From: Clostridia bacterium
Lineage (GTDB): Bacteria; Bacillota; Clostridia; Lutisporales; Lutisporaceae
Direction of reading: 5' to 3'
Assembly (NCBI GenBank): GCA_035628995.1
Contig: DASPIR010000023.1
Coordinates: forward strand, 372,001 to 436,000
DNA length: 64,000 nucleotides
Below, one piece after another: positions 9,028 to 18,164 of the stretch (positions are counted from its first letter, which is position 1; each line of letters opens with the position of its first letter). Both the position numbers and the translations under genes were made by a program. The notes beneath the pieces are model-generated. The model had not been told where the DNA came from. It did not search any database and saw nothing but the letters and a program-made list of their open reading frames with translations.

Positions 9028-9102
9028 AGACGCCCCCCTATTCTCCCTCTTAACAATAACAGCCGCATAAGGCGGCTGCGAATACACTTATATAATAAAT
9101 TT

Positions 9103-9309
9103 TCACTGGCTCATACTACTCTTTGGTGTCAAGCTTCTCTTCTTTCTGGTGACAAGTCCTCCTATTCGTCCGGTTTCTTCTGCTGTCAGACCGCCCCAGC
9201 CCACTTGTGAAAGCTTTTCACCCAGACCCAGTTCATTAGCGATTTCATACTTCATAGCATCTTCAGGGGTCAAAATCAATTCCTTTTTCTTTGTATTTTT
9301 TGACTTCAT
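9103..9309 (-). CDS. Small acid-soluble spore protein, alpha/beta type (divergent)
   Basis: This 68-residue basic protein has the SASP signature KYEIANELGLGEKL followed by GLTAEETGRIGG, as in spore DNA-binding alpha/beta SASPs. These coat DNA in the forespore and protect it from UV and heat. The N-terminus is Lys-rich (KSKNTKKKEL) and the C-terminus (TRKKRSLTPKS) differs from classical SspA/B. AAGGAGTG precedes ATG 9309. A forespore-type promoter is visible 130 nt upstream. Confidence 0.85.
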   Translation of the reverse strand: MKSKNTKKKELILTPEDAMKYEIANELGLGEKLSQVGWGGLTAEETGRIGGLVTRKKRSLTPKSSMSQ

Positions 9310-9437
9310 AATATCACTCCTTATGACTTGTTTTGTAGTTAGAGATTCTCTTTTGCGGGTCCCTTTGCGGAAGCAACGGGATAGAGCAAAAGTTCATAGA
9401 ATTCTTACGAAAAACATTTCTACAACATATATAGTAA

Positions 9438-9467
9438 TATTATGTAGTATTTCACTAATATTATACA
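9438..9467 (-). promoter_or_regulatory. Candidate sigma-G promoter of the SASP gene
   Basis: On the minus strand the -35 GTATA within TGTATA (9462-9467), a 17-bp spacer and the -10 CATAATA (9438-9444) agree with the forespore sigma-G pattern GHATR and CATNHTA. Confidence 0.6.
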
Positions 9468-9482
9468 ATGAGTGTACTTGCT

Positions 9483-10790
9483 CTAATTTCTGAAAAGGTA
9501 TGTTGAGCTTCTCTTCCTGCCTCTTTTAGTCAGTCTGCCAATAATAAACCCAACTACCAGTCCCAATATAGTAAATGTCCATCGGCTTTCCTTTAAAATT
9601 GTAATAACTTTAATAGCAGTCCCCAGAATATCAATTCCTTTATCTGAAGCGGGTTTGGCGGCAATCTCTGCATTAGCGGCTGCCTCAGCTTCCTTCCGTC
9701 CGCTTTCTGAAAGTTTGTAGCCGTTCTGATTCAGCCAGTAATTAAGATAAGGATAGTTTTGCAGTTCCGGCGTAAGCTCCACAAGTATCTTATCTATTGC
9801 ATCATCATTGTTCATAGCGTCATATACGCTCATCCTGTCAAGCAGTACCTTATATTTTATTCTTTCAGGGTACAGCTTGGTTATGTCCAGCTGCTCCATA
9901 GCACTTATATACTCTTGATTCTTGTTAAGAAGTCTGTTGCACTCTGCTTTTACGTATTTCACCTGTTCCAAGCTTAAACGATTATCTGAAGGAGCGCTTA
10001 TGTATTCATCGCTCAACTTCAATGCTTCTTTATAATTTTTCGCATTGAAAGCTTTCACTATTGCTTTTGGCTTTTTGTATTCACTGGCGCTTAACCTGTC
10101 TATTGCCATCTTATCAACAGGCTGATATTTTAGAGAGGCACCGGTCCCGTAGCTTCCACTGTAAGAAAGCGCTGCTTCACCTTGCTTTGATATATCCTCT
10201 GGTTTTATACCTTCAAGCTCAAATATACTGTAGGGCTTGAAATTAGCAAACTTTAAAGTGAGCTTTGTTTTTTCGCTTGCTATTGCATAGGAGTAAGTCC
10301 TGTCCTTAAAAAAACTTAAACCATATATATCATTTTCAGCTTTTTTCATTTCTGCTTCAATGCTAACCTTTATTACACGGGTTTGGCCTGGTTCAAAAGC
10401 CATATTGAACAGATACCATCTTCCATCAGGTGTCTGAAGTCCTTCAACCTTGTAGTTATTCTTAAGGTATGTATTATCTCTTGTCTTATAGCTTAAGAAC
10501 TTGCTCCCGTCATGTATACTGAACTTATATATTCCGTTATCGGGATAACCGAAATTTACTGTAATATCATTTGCAGAATTGTTTTTTATTGTATATTCAT
10601 ATACCGCAGCTGCATTTCCCCCATTTATTGTTACAGTATCCTCTTCATCTAGAATACTGACTTCCGATTTATTAAGATTGTACAGGCCATAGCCCTTCCA
10701 GCCAGTATCAACCCTATCCGCATAGATTAATGATGCAGACATAACTACAATCAAGACAGTGAAAATCAACTTTTTAATTAAATTATACAT
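9483..10790 (-). CDS. Exported protein of unknown function with C-terminal membrane anchor
   Basis: I do not recognise this 435-residue protein. It starts with a signal peptide (KKLIFTVLIVVMSASLIYA). About 200 residues of beta-rich sequence follow (YEYTIKNNSANDITVNFGYP, GRWYLFNMAFEPGQTRVIKV). Residues 240-350 are helical and repeat-like, with ALKLSDEYISAP, QVKYVKAECNRLL and KYKVLLDRMSVYD spaced as in TPR-type arrays. An Ala-rich linker precedes a C-terminal transmembrane helix (FTILGLVVGFIIGRL) and a basic tail. It is predicted to be anchored with its bulk outside. GGGTGG precedes ATG 10790. Confidence 0.7.
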   Translation of the reverse strand: MYNLIKKLIFTVLIVVMSASLIYADRVDTGWKGYGLYNLNKSEVSILDEEDTVTINGGNAAAVYEYTIKNNSANDITVNFGYPDNGIYKFSIHDGSKFLSYKTRDNTYLKNNYKVEGLQTPDGRWYLFNMAFEPGQTRVIKVSIEAEMKKAENDIYGLSFFKDRTYSYAIASEKTKLTLKFANFKPYSIFELEGIKPEDISKQGEAALSYSGSYGTGASLKYQPVDKMAIDRLSASEYKKPKAIVKAFNAKNYKEALKLSDEYISAPSDNRLSLEQVKYVKAECNRLLNKNQEYISAMEQLDITKLYPERIKYKVLLDRMSVYDAMNNDDAIDKILVELTPELQNYPYLNYWLNQNGYKLSESGRKEAEAAANAEIAAKPASDKGIDILGTAIKVITILKESRWTFTILGLVVGFIIGRLTKRGRKRSSTYLFRN

Positions 10791-10883
10791 ATTTCCACCC
10801 CTGTTCTTTTTTTATCCTGCGTTCATAGCTGTTTTTGCAAAACCGAAAGTCATATTATTGTTAGATTTTATGCAATAATGCAA

Positions 10884-12041
10884 TTATTCGCATCTACTAA
10901 ATAGATTATAAAACATTTGTATCCCCAAAATCAATATTTCTTCATTAAAATTGAACCTATTGCTATGAAGAGGATATGTAAAGCCCATTTCATCGTTTTT
11001 AGATCCCAGCATCAGAAATAACCCAGGTATCCTCTTTTGGTAGTATGAGAAATCCTCTGCAAGTGTAAGGGGATTCAAGTTTATAAAATCCTCTTTAGCC
11101 AAATCCTCCATAAGCTTTTCGAAAAGCTCTGGATCATTATGTACTGCCGGGTACATGTCTCTTATTTCATAGCTGCTTTCACAATCGTATGCATCGCTTA
11201 TAGACGCGGCAATCTTTATTACTCTGCTTCTCAATATATTATAGGTATTGTCGCTGAATGCCCTCATAGTACCTTCCAGTACAGCTTCCCCTGCTATTAT
11301 GTTGCGTCTTTCGCCGCATATCATTCTGCCTACGGTAACGACTGCAGGCTCTATGGGATCCACAAACCTGCTGACAATAGTATTCAAAGCCAATACCACA
11401 TCTGAAGCAGCAACAATAGCATCACGTCCTTTGTGGGGCATTGCTCCGTGACAGCTCTTGCCTTTTATCCACAAATCGAATTCCCCTGTCTGTGCCATCA
11501 TAGCGCCAGGCCTGCAGCCGATTTTGCCTTCTTCAATGTCCGGGAAAATATGGAGTCCGAATATACAGCTGGCTTTGTACTTGTCGAGTATCCCAGCGTT
11601 TACTATGGTCTCAGCTCCGCCCGGGCCTTCCTCTGCCGGTTGGAATATCAGGAGCGCATTGCTTTGACGTTCATTACCGAGCTGTTTTAGGAACTTTGCA
11701 AATCCAAGAAGTATGGCTGTATGCCCATCGTGTCCGCAGGCATGCATGAAGCCTTTATTCAAAGAGCAGAATTCCGCCCCTGTCTGTTCTTCCACTGATA
11801 GTGCATCTATGTCAGCCCTAAAAGCTATGGTCTTTGCACCTGGCTTTCCTTCAAGGTAAGCTATGACTCCTGTGCCAGCCGGGCCTATTTCCGCATGTAT
11901 ATCAAGATTATTCAAATATTCGATTATATATTTAGTAGTTCCAAATTCTTTAAGTCCCGGTTCAGGAATACTATGCAAATGCCTTCTTATAGCAATTACT
12001 TCATCTTTCAACGCTTTTATTTTCTCATCTACAGTTAACAA
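10884..12041 (-). CDS. M20 family amidohydrolase (N-acyl-amino acid or N-acetyl-DAP deacetylase)
   Basis: This protein of about 385 residues is a zinc-dependent M20D deacylase. Visible are HACGHDGHTA (metal and catalytic region), FQPAEEGPGGAE (general base Glu pair), a dimerisation domain with GKSCHGAMPHKGRDAI, and the late metal ligand region LAEDFSYYQ. The family includes hippurate hydrolases and the N-acetyldiaminopimelate deacetylase of the acetyl lysine pathway. It is divergent from the asd-dapA-dapB-dapD-lysC operon, which makes the second role plausible but unproven. Start: TTG 12041 after GGGGTG fits best; TTG 12056 is the longest option. Confidence 0.85.
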   Translation of the reverse strand: MLTVDEKIKALKDEVIAIRRHLHSIPEPGLKEFGTTKYIIEYLNNLDIHAEIGPAGTGVIAYLEGKPGAKTIAFRADIDALSVEEQTGAEFCSLNKGFMHACGHDGHTAILLGFAKFLKQLGNERQSNALLIFQPAEEGPGGAETIVNAGILDKYKASCIFGLHIFPDIEEGKIGCRPGAMMAQTGEFDLWIKGKSCHGAMPHKGRDAIVAASDVVLALNTIVSRFVDPIEPAVVTVGRMICGERRNIIAGEAVLEGTMRAFSDNTYNILRSRVIKIAASISDAYDCESSYEIRDMYPAVHNDPELFEKLMEDLAKEDFINLNPLTLAEDFSYYQKRIPGLFLMLGSKNDEMGFTYPLHSNRFNFNEEILILGIQMFYNLFSRCE

Positions 12042-12193
12042 AATATCACCCCGCAATGCACAAATTTTCTATACATATAATATTGTATATTATATAGTCT
12101 CAATATTCAAACAGTTATTAAGCAAGCCCCACCAATATGTCTTCTATAGAAGTGCAAATCTAAATATTTTTATTGCAAAACAAATATTGCTTG

Positions 12194-12222
12194 TTGACAC
12201 GTTTTTTACCCTATGATAATAT
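12194..12222 (+). promoter_or_regulatory. Sigma-A promoter of the lysine operon
   Basis: TTGACA (12194-12199), a 17-bp spacer and TAATAT (12217-12222). It is followed within about 30 nt by the L-box aptamer. The stretch 12057-12193 holds nothing else I can name. Confidence 0.88.
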
Positions 12223-12249
12223 TATTCTAATTTATTCAAAGGTTTCTAT

Positions 12250-12516
12250 TCTTGGATAGAGGTGCGCTTTTAAATAGTAAGGATATTGTTTTATTAGGGT
12301 GTGGTTTCCCGAATATCCATAAAGGTAAAAGCGCCGAAGGCAGAAATACACCACTATTTTCTGACCTGGTCCTTTCGCTAACAGCGTCTGGACTGTCACT
12401 GGAGTGTTAATGCACAACCCCCAGTGGAGAGCTATACATGAATAAGTGTGTTTATTCAGCTTTATTCTGAATAGATATATTTATCATGTCAGCTTTTAAA
12501 AAAAAGCTGACTTTTT
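12250..12516 (+). promoter_or_regulatory. Lysine riboswitch (L-box) with terminator
   Basis: The conserved L-box blocks are present in order: AGAGGTGCGC (about 12258), AGTAAGGATA, AAAGCGCCGAAGGCAG (about 12328) and GTCTGGACTGTCACTGGAG (about 12385). The expression platform ends in the hairpin GTCAGCTTTT/AAAAGCTGAC (12488-12511) plus TTTTT. Lysine binding should terminate transcription before asd. The 5' boundary is approximate. Confidence 0.96.
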
Positions 12517-12538
12517 ATATTTTAAAGGAGGTATTTCG

Positions 12539-13534
12539 ATGAACAAGTATGATGTAGCAGTAGTTGGTGCAACAGGTATGGTTGGAAGAATGTTTCTCAA
12601 GGTGCTTGAGGAAAAGCAGTTCCCAATTAATAATTTTTATGCTTTTGCGAGCAAAAAATCAGCTGGCAGCAAAATTACCTTCAATGGTAAAGAGTACGAT
12701 GTGGAAGAGCTTACAGAAAAATCCTTTGATAGGCACATTGACATTGCCCTTTTCTCTGCTGGAGGTGAAACCAGCAAAAAGTATTCTCCAATAGCAGCTT
12801 CCAAGGGTGTCATAGTAATAGATAACAGCAGTGCATTCCGCATGGATAAAGATGTACCTCTTGTTGTTCCCGAGGTAAACCCCGGTGCAGCAAAAGATCA
12901 CAGAGGAATAATAGCGAATCCCAACTGCTCAACTATACAGGCGGTTGTTGCTCTTAAGCCTCTTCATGACAAATACGGCATAAAAAGAATTGTATACTCT
13001 ACTTATCAATCAGTTTCCGGTACGGGAGTAAAAGGCGTTATTGACCTTGAGGAAGGAATTAAAGGCAACGGACCAAAGACCTATCCTCACCCCATAGCAT
13101 TCAACTGCCTGCCCCATATTGATGTATTCCTTGAGAATGGATACACAAAAGAAGAAATGAAAATGATTGAAGAAACAAGAAAAATTTTAGATGATCAGAA
13201 CCTGAAAATAACGGCTACTACAGTTCGTGTTCCCGCTTACTATGCTCACTCCGAATCAATCAATGTGGAATTTGAGAAGGATTTTGATATTGATGAGCTT
13301 AGGGAGCTGCTTAGCAGCAGCCCGGGAATAGTTGTGCAGGACGATCCGGCTAACAACATATACCCCCTGGCAGTGTACGCAGCCGGCAAAAACGAAGTTT
13401 TTGTAGGAAGAATAAGAAGGGATTACTCGGTAGAATATGGAATAAATCTATGGGTAGTTGCAGATAATGTAAGAAAAGGCGCAGCCACAAATGCTGTGCA
13501 GATTGCTGAACTTCTTGTTAGCAGCAACTTATAA
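12539..13534 (+). CDS. asd: Aspartate-semialdehyde dehydrogenase
   Basis: A 331-residue NADPH-dependent enzyme that reduces aspartyl phosphate to aspartate semialdehyde, the branch point to lysine, DAP, threonine and methionine. The Rossmann motif VGATGMVGRMFL is at residues 10-21. The catalytic Cys is in ANPNCSTIQ, and the substrate-binding HSE motif is in YYAHSESINVEF. Length is normal. AAAGGAGG precedes ATG 12539. First gene of the L-box-controlled operon. Confidence 0.97.
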   Translation: MNKYDVAVVGATGMVGRMFLKVLEEKQFPINNFYAFASKKSAGSKITFNGKEYDVEELTEKSFDRHIDIALFSAGGETSKKYSPIAASKGVIVIDNSSAFRMDKDVPLVVPEVNPGAAKDHRGIIANPNCSTIQAVVALKPLHDKYGIKRIVYSTYQSVSGTGVKGVIDLEEGIKGNGPKTYPHPIAFNCLPHIDVFLENGYTKEEMKMIEETRKILDDQNLKITATTVRVPAYYAHSESINVEFEKDFDIDELRELLSSSPGIVVQDDPANNIYPLAVYAAGKNEVFVGRIRRDYSVEYGINLWVVADNVRKGAATNAVQIAELLVSSNL

Positions 13535-13561
13535 CCAATTTAAATTTTAGGAGGTCTTTCC

Positions 13562-14449
13562 ATGGCAATATTTAAAGGTTCCGGTGTTGCAATCATAACC
13601 CCCTTCAACGAGGAAGGAATTGACTTTGAAAAACTTGGAGAACTCTTGGATTGGCATTTAGCCAATTTTACAGATGCAATAATCATATGCGGCACAACAG
13701 GTGAGGCTCCCACTATGTCGGATGATGAAAAAAAGGCTGCATATAAATACACCGCAGCAAGAATTGCCGGAAGAATACCCGTTATTGCAGGTACAGGCAG
13801 CAATGATACCCATCACTCCATTGAGCTTTCAAAATATGCTGAATCAGTGGGTTGCGACGGTGTATTATGTGTAACACCCTACTACAACAAAACTACTCAA
13901 AAGGGACTTATTGCTCATTATACCGCAATAGCAGATTCCATCAATATTCCTGTGATAATTTACAATGTTCCAGGCAGGACTGGACTTAACATCAATGCTG
14001 ATACTTTAAAAACTCTTTCCAAGCACAAGAACATTGCAGGGGTAAAAGAAGCTAGCGGAAATATCAGTCAGGTCGTTGAGATCGGCATGTTCTGTGATGA
14101 AAGCTTCTGCATGTACTCAGGCAATGATGATCAAGTGGTTCCCCTCCTTTCTGTAGGAGGAATTGGAGTAATCTCAGTTGTAGCAAACATTGCACCTAAA
14201 GTAATGCACGACATGGTAATCAACTTCCTTGAAGGCGGTACAAAACGTGCGATGGAGCTTCAGCTTAGCATAAAGCCGCTTAATGATGCACTTTTCTGCG
14301 AGGTCAATCCCATCCCTATAAAGACAGCCATGAATCTTCTGGGCTATAATGCAGGGATTCTTAGACTCCCTCTTGTAGATATGGCTGAGAAGAATCTGGA
14401 GCATCTGAAAAAAGAGCTTTTAAATTACGGTTTCGAGATTAGGGGGTAA
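13562..14449 (+). CDS. dapA: 4-hydroxy-tetrahydrodipicolinate synthase
   Basis: A 295-residue TIM-barrel lyase condensing pyruvate with aspartate semialdehyde. CGTTGEAPT is the conserved Thr pair, YNVPGRTG holds the catalytic Tyr, and GVKEASG holds the Schiff-base Lys (about residue 164). AGGAGG lies 8 nt before ATG 13562. It is 27 nt after asd. Product flows to DapB encoded next. Confidence 0.97.
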   Translation: MAIFKGSGVAIITPFNEEGIDFEKLGELLDWHLANFTDAIIICGTTGEAPTMSDDEKKAAYKYTAARIAGRIPVIAGTGSNDTHHSIELSKYAESVGCDGVLCVTPYYNKTTQKGLIAHYTAIADSINIPVIIYNVPGRTGLNINADTLKTLSKHKNIAGVKEASGNISQVVEIGMFCDESFCMYSGNDDQVVPLLSVGGIGVISVVANIAPKVMHDMVINFLEGGTKRAMELQLSIKPLNDALFCEVNPIPIKTAMNLLGYNAGILRLPLVDMAEKNLEHLKKELLNYGFEIRG

Positions 14450-14453
14450 AGAC

Positions 14454-15224
14454 TTGATAAATATACTTATGAATGGCTGCAATGGTAAAATGGGTCAGGT
14501 AATCACCAGGCTTAGCAAGGAATATGAAAACATTAATATAATCGCCGGAGTGACAAGAAATCCTGCAAAGCTGCAGAATCCTTACCCCGCATATCAAAGC
14601 TTCAAAGATGCCGCTTCTATTCACGATGTTGATGTGGTATTGGATTTTTCTAACCCAGAAATGCTTCCAGAAGCTATCGAATACTGTGTTGAGCACCGGA
14701 TAGCCCTTGTAGTCGGAACTACAGGGCTATCCGAAAAAGATTATGAAACACTGAGACAAGCATCAGCTTCAATTCCTGTATTCGTATCAGCAAACATGAC
14801 TTTTGGAATCAGTGTTCTTATAGATTTGGCTTTAAAAGCCGCTTCACACCTGGGAGAAGAATTCGATATAGAAATACTGGAAAAGCATCATAATGAAAAA
14901 AAGGATGCTCCAAGCGGCACTGCCATTATGATAGCAAATGAACTTAAGAATCACTTGGATGCTCCTATGGAGCTTATATATGACAGATCAAAGGCAACTG
15001 AAAAGCGAAAGCCCAATGAGATTGGAATATCAGCTATTAGAGGTGGTACTATTCCCGGAGAGCATACAGTGTTTTTCGCTGGCAAGGATGAAATAATCGA
15101 GATAAAGCATACCGCTCTTTCCCGTGACATATTGGGCCGCGGTGCAATCAGGGCAGCCTGTTATACTGCCTCAAAGACAAAAGGGTTTTTTAGCATGAAA
15201 ACTATGCTTGAGGAGATGATTTAA
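14454..15224 (+). CDS. dapB: 4-hydroxy-tetrahydrodipicolinate reductase
   Basis: A 256-residue NAD(P)H enzyme making tetrahydrodipicolinate. Motifs are [11 protein letters not shown] (dinucleotide binding), [23 protein letters not shown] (substrate His/Lys) and [12 protein letters not shown]. The start is TTG 14454 after GGGGGTAAAG. Its stop TAA shares one base with the dapD start, so the two are coupled. Confidence 0.96.
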   Translation: MINILMNGCNGKMGQVITRLSKEYENINIIAGVTRNPAKLQNPYPAYQSFKDAASIHDVDVVLDFSNPEMLPEAIEYCVEHRIALVVGTTGLSEKDYETLRQASASIPVFVSANMTFGISVLIDLALKAASHLGEEFDIEILEKHHNEKKDAPSGTAIMIANELKNHLDAPMELIYDRSKATEKRKPNEIGISAIRGGTIPGEHTVFFAGKDEIIEIKHTALSRDILGRGAIRAACYTASKTKGFFSMKTMLEEMI

Positions 15225-15940
15225 TGAGTCAGAAATTTGAAATCACAGATCCCTATAAAATTGCTGCATATATAAAAGAAGCAAAAAAAGTAACCCCAGT
15301 GAAAACTTATATAAATGGTGACTTAAACGGAATCGATATGGGCAGCATCAGGTCTTATGGCGCTGAAAGCTTCTGGGTGCTTTTCGGGGAACATTCAGAA
15401 ATAGAAAAGTTCCTTTTGGACAATAAAGATAGAATAATAAACTTCGAATTGGAATGTGATAGAAGAAATTCAGCCATACCCCTTCTGGATACAAGATATG
15501 TAGATGCCAGGATTGAGCCGGGTGCAGTGATTAGAGACAAAGTGCTTATACATAGGAATGCGGTAATAATGATGGGTGCTGTAATAAATATTGGCAGTGA
15601 AATTGGTGAGAACACAATGATTGATATGAACGCTGTGCTTGGAGCCAGGGCTATAGTAGGCAGCAACTGCCATATAGGCGCAGGTGCCGTGCTTGCCGGT
15701 GTTTTGGAACCTCCAAGCGCAGATCCTGTTGTTATTGAGGATAATGTGCTTGTAGGCGCAAACGCTGTTATTCTAGAAGGTGTTCACATAGGAAAAGGCG
15801 CAGTTGTAGCTGCAGGCTCGGTAGTTACCAAGGATGTAGAAGCAGATACTGTTGTAGCCGGGATTCCTGCAAGGATGATAAAAACTGTAAAAGATTTAGC
15901 TGGAGACAAAAAAAAGATATTAGATGATCTAAGAGGTTAG
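15224..15940 (+). CDS. dapD: Tetrahydrodipicolinate N-acetyltransferase
   Basis: A 238-residue acyltransferase (also called DapH). The N-terminal domain ([20 protein letters not shown]) is typical of the acetyl, not succinyl, type. The C-terminal half is a left-handed beta-helix with hexapeptide repeats ([47 protein letters not shown]). It commits the cell to the acetylated DAP branch, which needs an acetyl-DAP aminotransferase and deacetylase; neither is in the operon, though the M20 gene divergent to it is a candidate deacetylase. Confidence 0.96.
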   Translation: MSQKFEITDPYKIAAYIKEAKKVTPVKTYINGDLNGIDMGSIRSYGAESFWVLFGEHSEIEKFLLDNKDRIINFELECDRRNSAIPLLDTRYVDARIEPGAVIRDKVLIHRNAVIMMGAVINIGSEIGENTMIDMNAVLGARAIVGSNCHIGAGAVLAGVLEPPSADPVVIEDNVLVGANAVILEGVHIGKGAVVAAGSVVTKDVEADTVVAGIPARMIKTVKDLAGDKKKILDDLRG

Positions 15941-15953
15941 GATGTGATATAAA

Positions 15954-17159
15954 ATGGCTGTTATTGTACAGAAGTACGGAGGCACCTCCGTAGAAACAAT
16001 AGAAAAGATACAAGGTATTGCTAAACGTATAGTAAAAAGAAAATCTGAAGGACATGATATGGTCATCGTAGTGTCGGCAATGGGCAAATCCACTGATACA
16101 CTTATCCGCATGGCCTATGATATAACACCCGACCCTCACAGACGTGAGCTTGATGTGTTAATGGCGACAGGAGAGCAGGTTTCCATGTCCCTGCTATCAA
16201 TTGCGCTCAATCATATCGGTGCCGATGCTGTGTCCTTTACAGGGCAACAGCTTGGAATAAAAACCGAGGGTTCCCATACCAAATCCAGAATAGCTGAAAT
16301 AAGCGAAGAAAAAATCCTGGAAGAGCTTAGTAAAGGTAAGATAGTAATAGCCGCAGGCTTCCAGGGTGTAAATGAGGATAACGAGATAACTACCCTGGGC
16401 AGAGGCGGCTCAGATACAACTGCAGTGGCACTTGCCGCAAAGCTCCAGGCTCAATGCGAAATATATACGGACGTTGATGGCATATATACTATTGATCCAA
16501 GACTTTATCCGAGCGCAAGAAAGCTTGAGTATATAAGCTATGAAGAAATGCTGGAAATGGCAAGCTCAGGAGCCAGCGTTATGCATTCCAGATCCATAGA
16601 GCTTGCAGAGAAATACAAGGTCCCTGTACTCGTAGCCCTCAATACGGGGGATATACCAGGTACCATCATAAAGGAGATGGATAATACTATGGAGAATACC
16701 GCTATAACAGGCATTGCGGTGAACAACGATGAGGCGATAATAACCCTGAACGGAGTACCTCATGATATCAGGGTTGTTGCAGAAATATTCCAAAGCATTG
16801 CAAATAAAGAAATAAACATAGATATGATAAGTCAGACCTTCCCTGTAAACAAGCTTGTGAATATATCATTCACACTTCCCAAGACTGACCTATATCAGGC
16901 TTCAATGATACTGGATACCTTCAAGGATAAAATATTCACCTTCAGCTATGAAGCGTACGAAAACATTTCAAAGCTGTCCGTAGTAGGACTGGGCATGAAC
17001 AGCCAATCGGGAGTCGCAGCCAAGGTCTTCAACCTCCTTGCTGAGAACAATATTCCTGTAAGCATCGTAACTACTTCGGAAATAAAGATATCCTACGTAA
17101 TAAGTCCCGATGACCAGAAAAAGGCCATCGAAGCAATCGCTAGAGAATTTGATTTATAA
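15954..17159 (+). CDS. lysC: Aspartate kinase
   Basis: A 401-residue monofunctional kinase phosphorylating aspartate, the first step of the pathway. VQKYGGTSV is the N-terminal kinase motif. LGRGGSDTTAVALAA and YTDVDGIYTIDPR follow. Two ACT domains lie in the last 140 residues (ITLNGVPHDIRVVAEIFQ, LSVVGLGMNSQSGVAAKVF) and would give allosteric feedback by an end-product amino acid. The SD (AGGATGTG) is weak. Last gene of the operon, with a terminator directly after the stop. Confidence 0.97.
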   Translation: MAVIVQKYGGTSVETIEKIQGIAKRIVKRKSEGHDMVIVVSAMGKSTDTLIRMAYDITPDPHRRELDVLMATGEQVSMSLLSIALNHIGADAVSFTGQQLGIKTEGSHTKSRIAEISEEKILEELSKGKIVIAAGFQGVNEDNEITTLGRGGSDTTAVALAAKLQAQCEIYTDVDGIYTIDPRLYPSARKLEYISYEEMLEMASSGASVMHSRSIELAEKYKVPVLVALNTGDIPGTIIKEMDNTMENTAITGIAVNNDEAIITLNGVPHDIRVVAEIFQSIANKEINIDMISQTFPVNKLVNISFTLPKTDLYQASMILDTFKDKIFTFSYEAYENISKLSVVGLGMNSQSGVAAKVFNLLAENNIPVSIVTTSEIKISYVISPDDQKKAIEAIAREFDL

Positions 17160-17192
17160 AAAAAGTCCAGCCAAATATGGCTGGACTTTTTT
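17160..17192 (+). terminator. Terminator of the lysine operon
   Basis: AGTCCAGCC/GGCTGGACT stem with a short loop and T7, beginning at the lysC stop. Flanking A and T runs make it possibly bidirectional for the convergent YitT gene. Confidence 0.92.
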
Positions 17193-17207
17193 AGCAAATA
17201 GGCAATA

Positions 17208-17234
17208 GTAGGGACGACCACTGGTCGTCCCTAC
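17208..17234. repeat. Palindrome GTAGGGACGACCA, perfect 13-bp arms
   Basis: GTAGGGACGACCA and its exact reverse complement are separated by one base. It resembles the palindromes at 32065-32104 and 35654-35681 (GTAGGGGC type). Confidence 0.7.
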
Positions 17235-17236
17235 TC

Positions 17237-17264
17237 CTCGAACCCCGTACCTCGTACCTCGAAC
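17237..17264. repeat. Heptamer tandem repeat (CTCGAAC type)
   Basis: The units are CTCGAAC CCCGTAC CTCGTAC CTCGAAC. They sit between the palindrome and the stop codon of the YitT gene. Confidence 0.7.
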
Positions 17265-17269
17265 CAGTC

Positions 17270-18142
17270 CTATATTCCCCTGTTTGCAAAGCCTTGACCT
17301 AAAACCTCTGAGGTGTCGCTTACTGCCATAAAGGCATTGCTGTCAACTTCATGTACTATCTGCTTTAGCTTAGCCAGCTGGTTCAGAGTCACTATACAAT
17401 ATATTACCTTCTTCTTATTGCCGGTATAAGCCCCTTCACCATCCAGATATGTAACCCCTCTGCCCAATGTTTTCAGTATCGTTTCAGCAACCTGCTGCTC
17501 ATCTTCTGTGATTATCATCACTGATTTGCTGTTTCCGAAGCCCTTCTGTACCTTATCAAGCACTGCTGATGCAACATACATCGATACCAGTGTGTACATA
17601 GCAAGATTAAGGCCGTAAAACAACGATGCAATTGCAACTATGACGAAATTTATCATTAAGGATGTGCTTCCGAGATTCATTGAAAAATATTTCTTTACTA
17701 TCACAGCTATTATGTCAACTCCACCCTGGGAAGCCCTGTTTCTGAATACTATCCCCATGCCTATGCCATTCAGTACTCCCCCGTAAAGACAGGATAAAAG
17801 AGTGTCTTTGATATAAATAACATCCTTTAAGAAAGCGAAAGCATCAATGGATACTGAAAATGCCGTCATACCGACAAGACTCAGAAGAATGAACTCCTTA
17901 TCTACAAATTTATATCCCGCAATAAATATTGGTATATTGAAAACAAATATCAGCACTCCTGGGTTTAACCCGAAAAGATACTTCAATATAAGCGCTATAC
18001 CGCTGACACCACCGCTAAGCAGCTTATGCGGTATCAGGAATACATTGAAGGAAATACCCCCAATGGCACCCCCCAATATTATCATGAAAAACATAAGAAT
18101 GTATCTGTACTTACTGTCATATATTCTTTCAAACAGTTTCAT
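17270..18142 (-). CDS. YitT family membrane protein
   Basis: A protein of about 290 residues with five or six N-terminal membrane helices (FFMIILGGAIGGISFNVFLI, LIFVFNIPIFIAGYKFV and others) and the motif NRASQGGVDIIAVIV. A C-terminal cytosolic DUF2179 domain follows (SVMIITEDEQQVAETIL, GRGVTYLDGEGAYTG). Family function is not settled. ATG 18142 (MKLFERIYD) with GGGG 8 nt upstream is preferred over the longer form, which would overlap cobO. Confidence 0.9.
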   Translation of the reverse strand: MKLFERIYDSKYRYILMFFMIILGGAIGGISFNVFLIPHKLLSGGVSGIALILKYLFGLNPGVLIFVFNIPIFIAGYKFVDKEFILLSLVGMTAFSVSIDAFAFLKDVIYIKDTLLSCLYGGVLNGIGMGIVFRNRASQGGVDIIAVIVKKYFSMNLGSTSLMINFVIVAIASLFYGLNLAMYTLVSMYVASAVLDKVQKGFGNSKSVMIITEDEQQVAETILKTLGRGVTYLDGEGAYTGNKKKVIYCIVTLNQLAKLKQIVHEVDSNAFMAVSDTSEVLGQGFANRGI

Positions 18143-18164
18143 GCTATTACCCCTTTTCCTCGAA

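Noticed and set aside
12232-12417. 61-codon minus-strand ORF in the asd leader
   Set aside because: It lies wholly inside the L-box aptamer, opposite to the riboswitch, with no SD.
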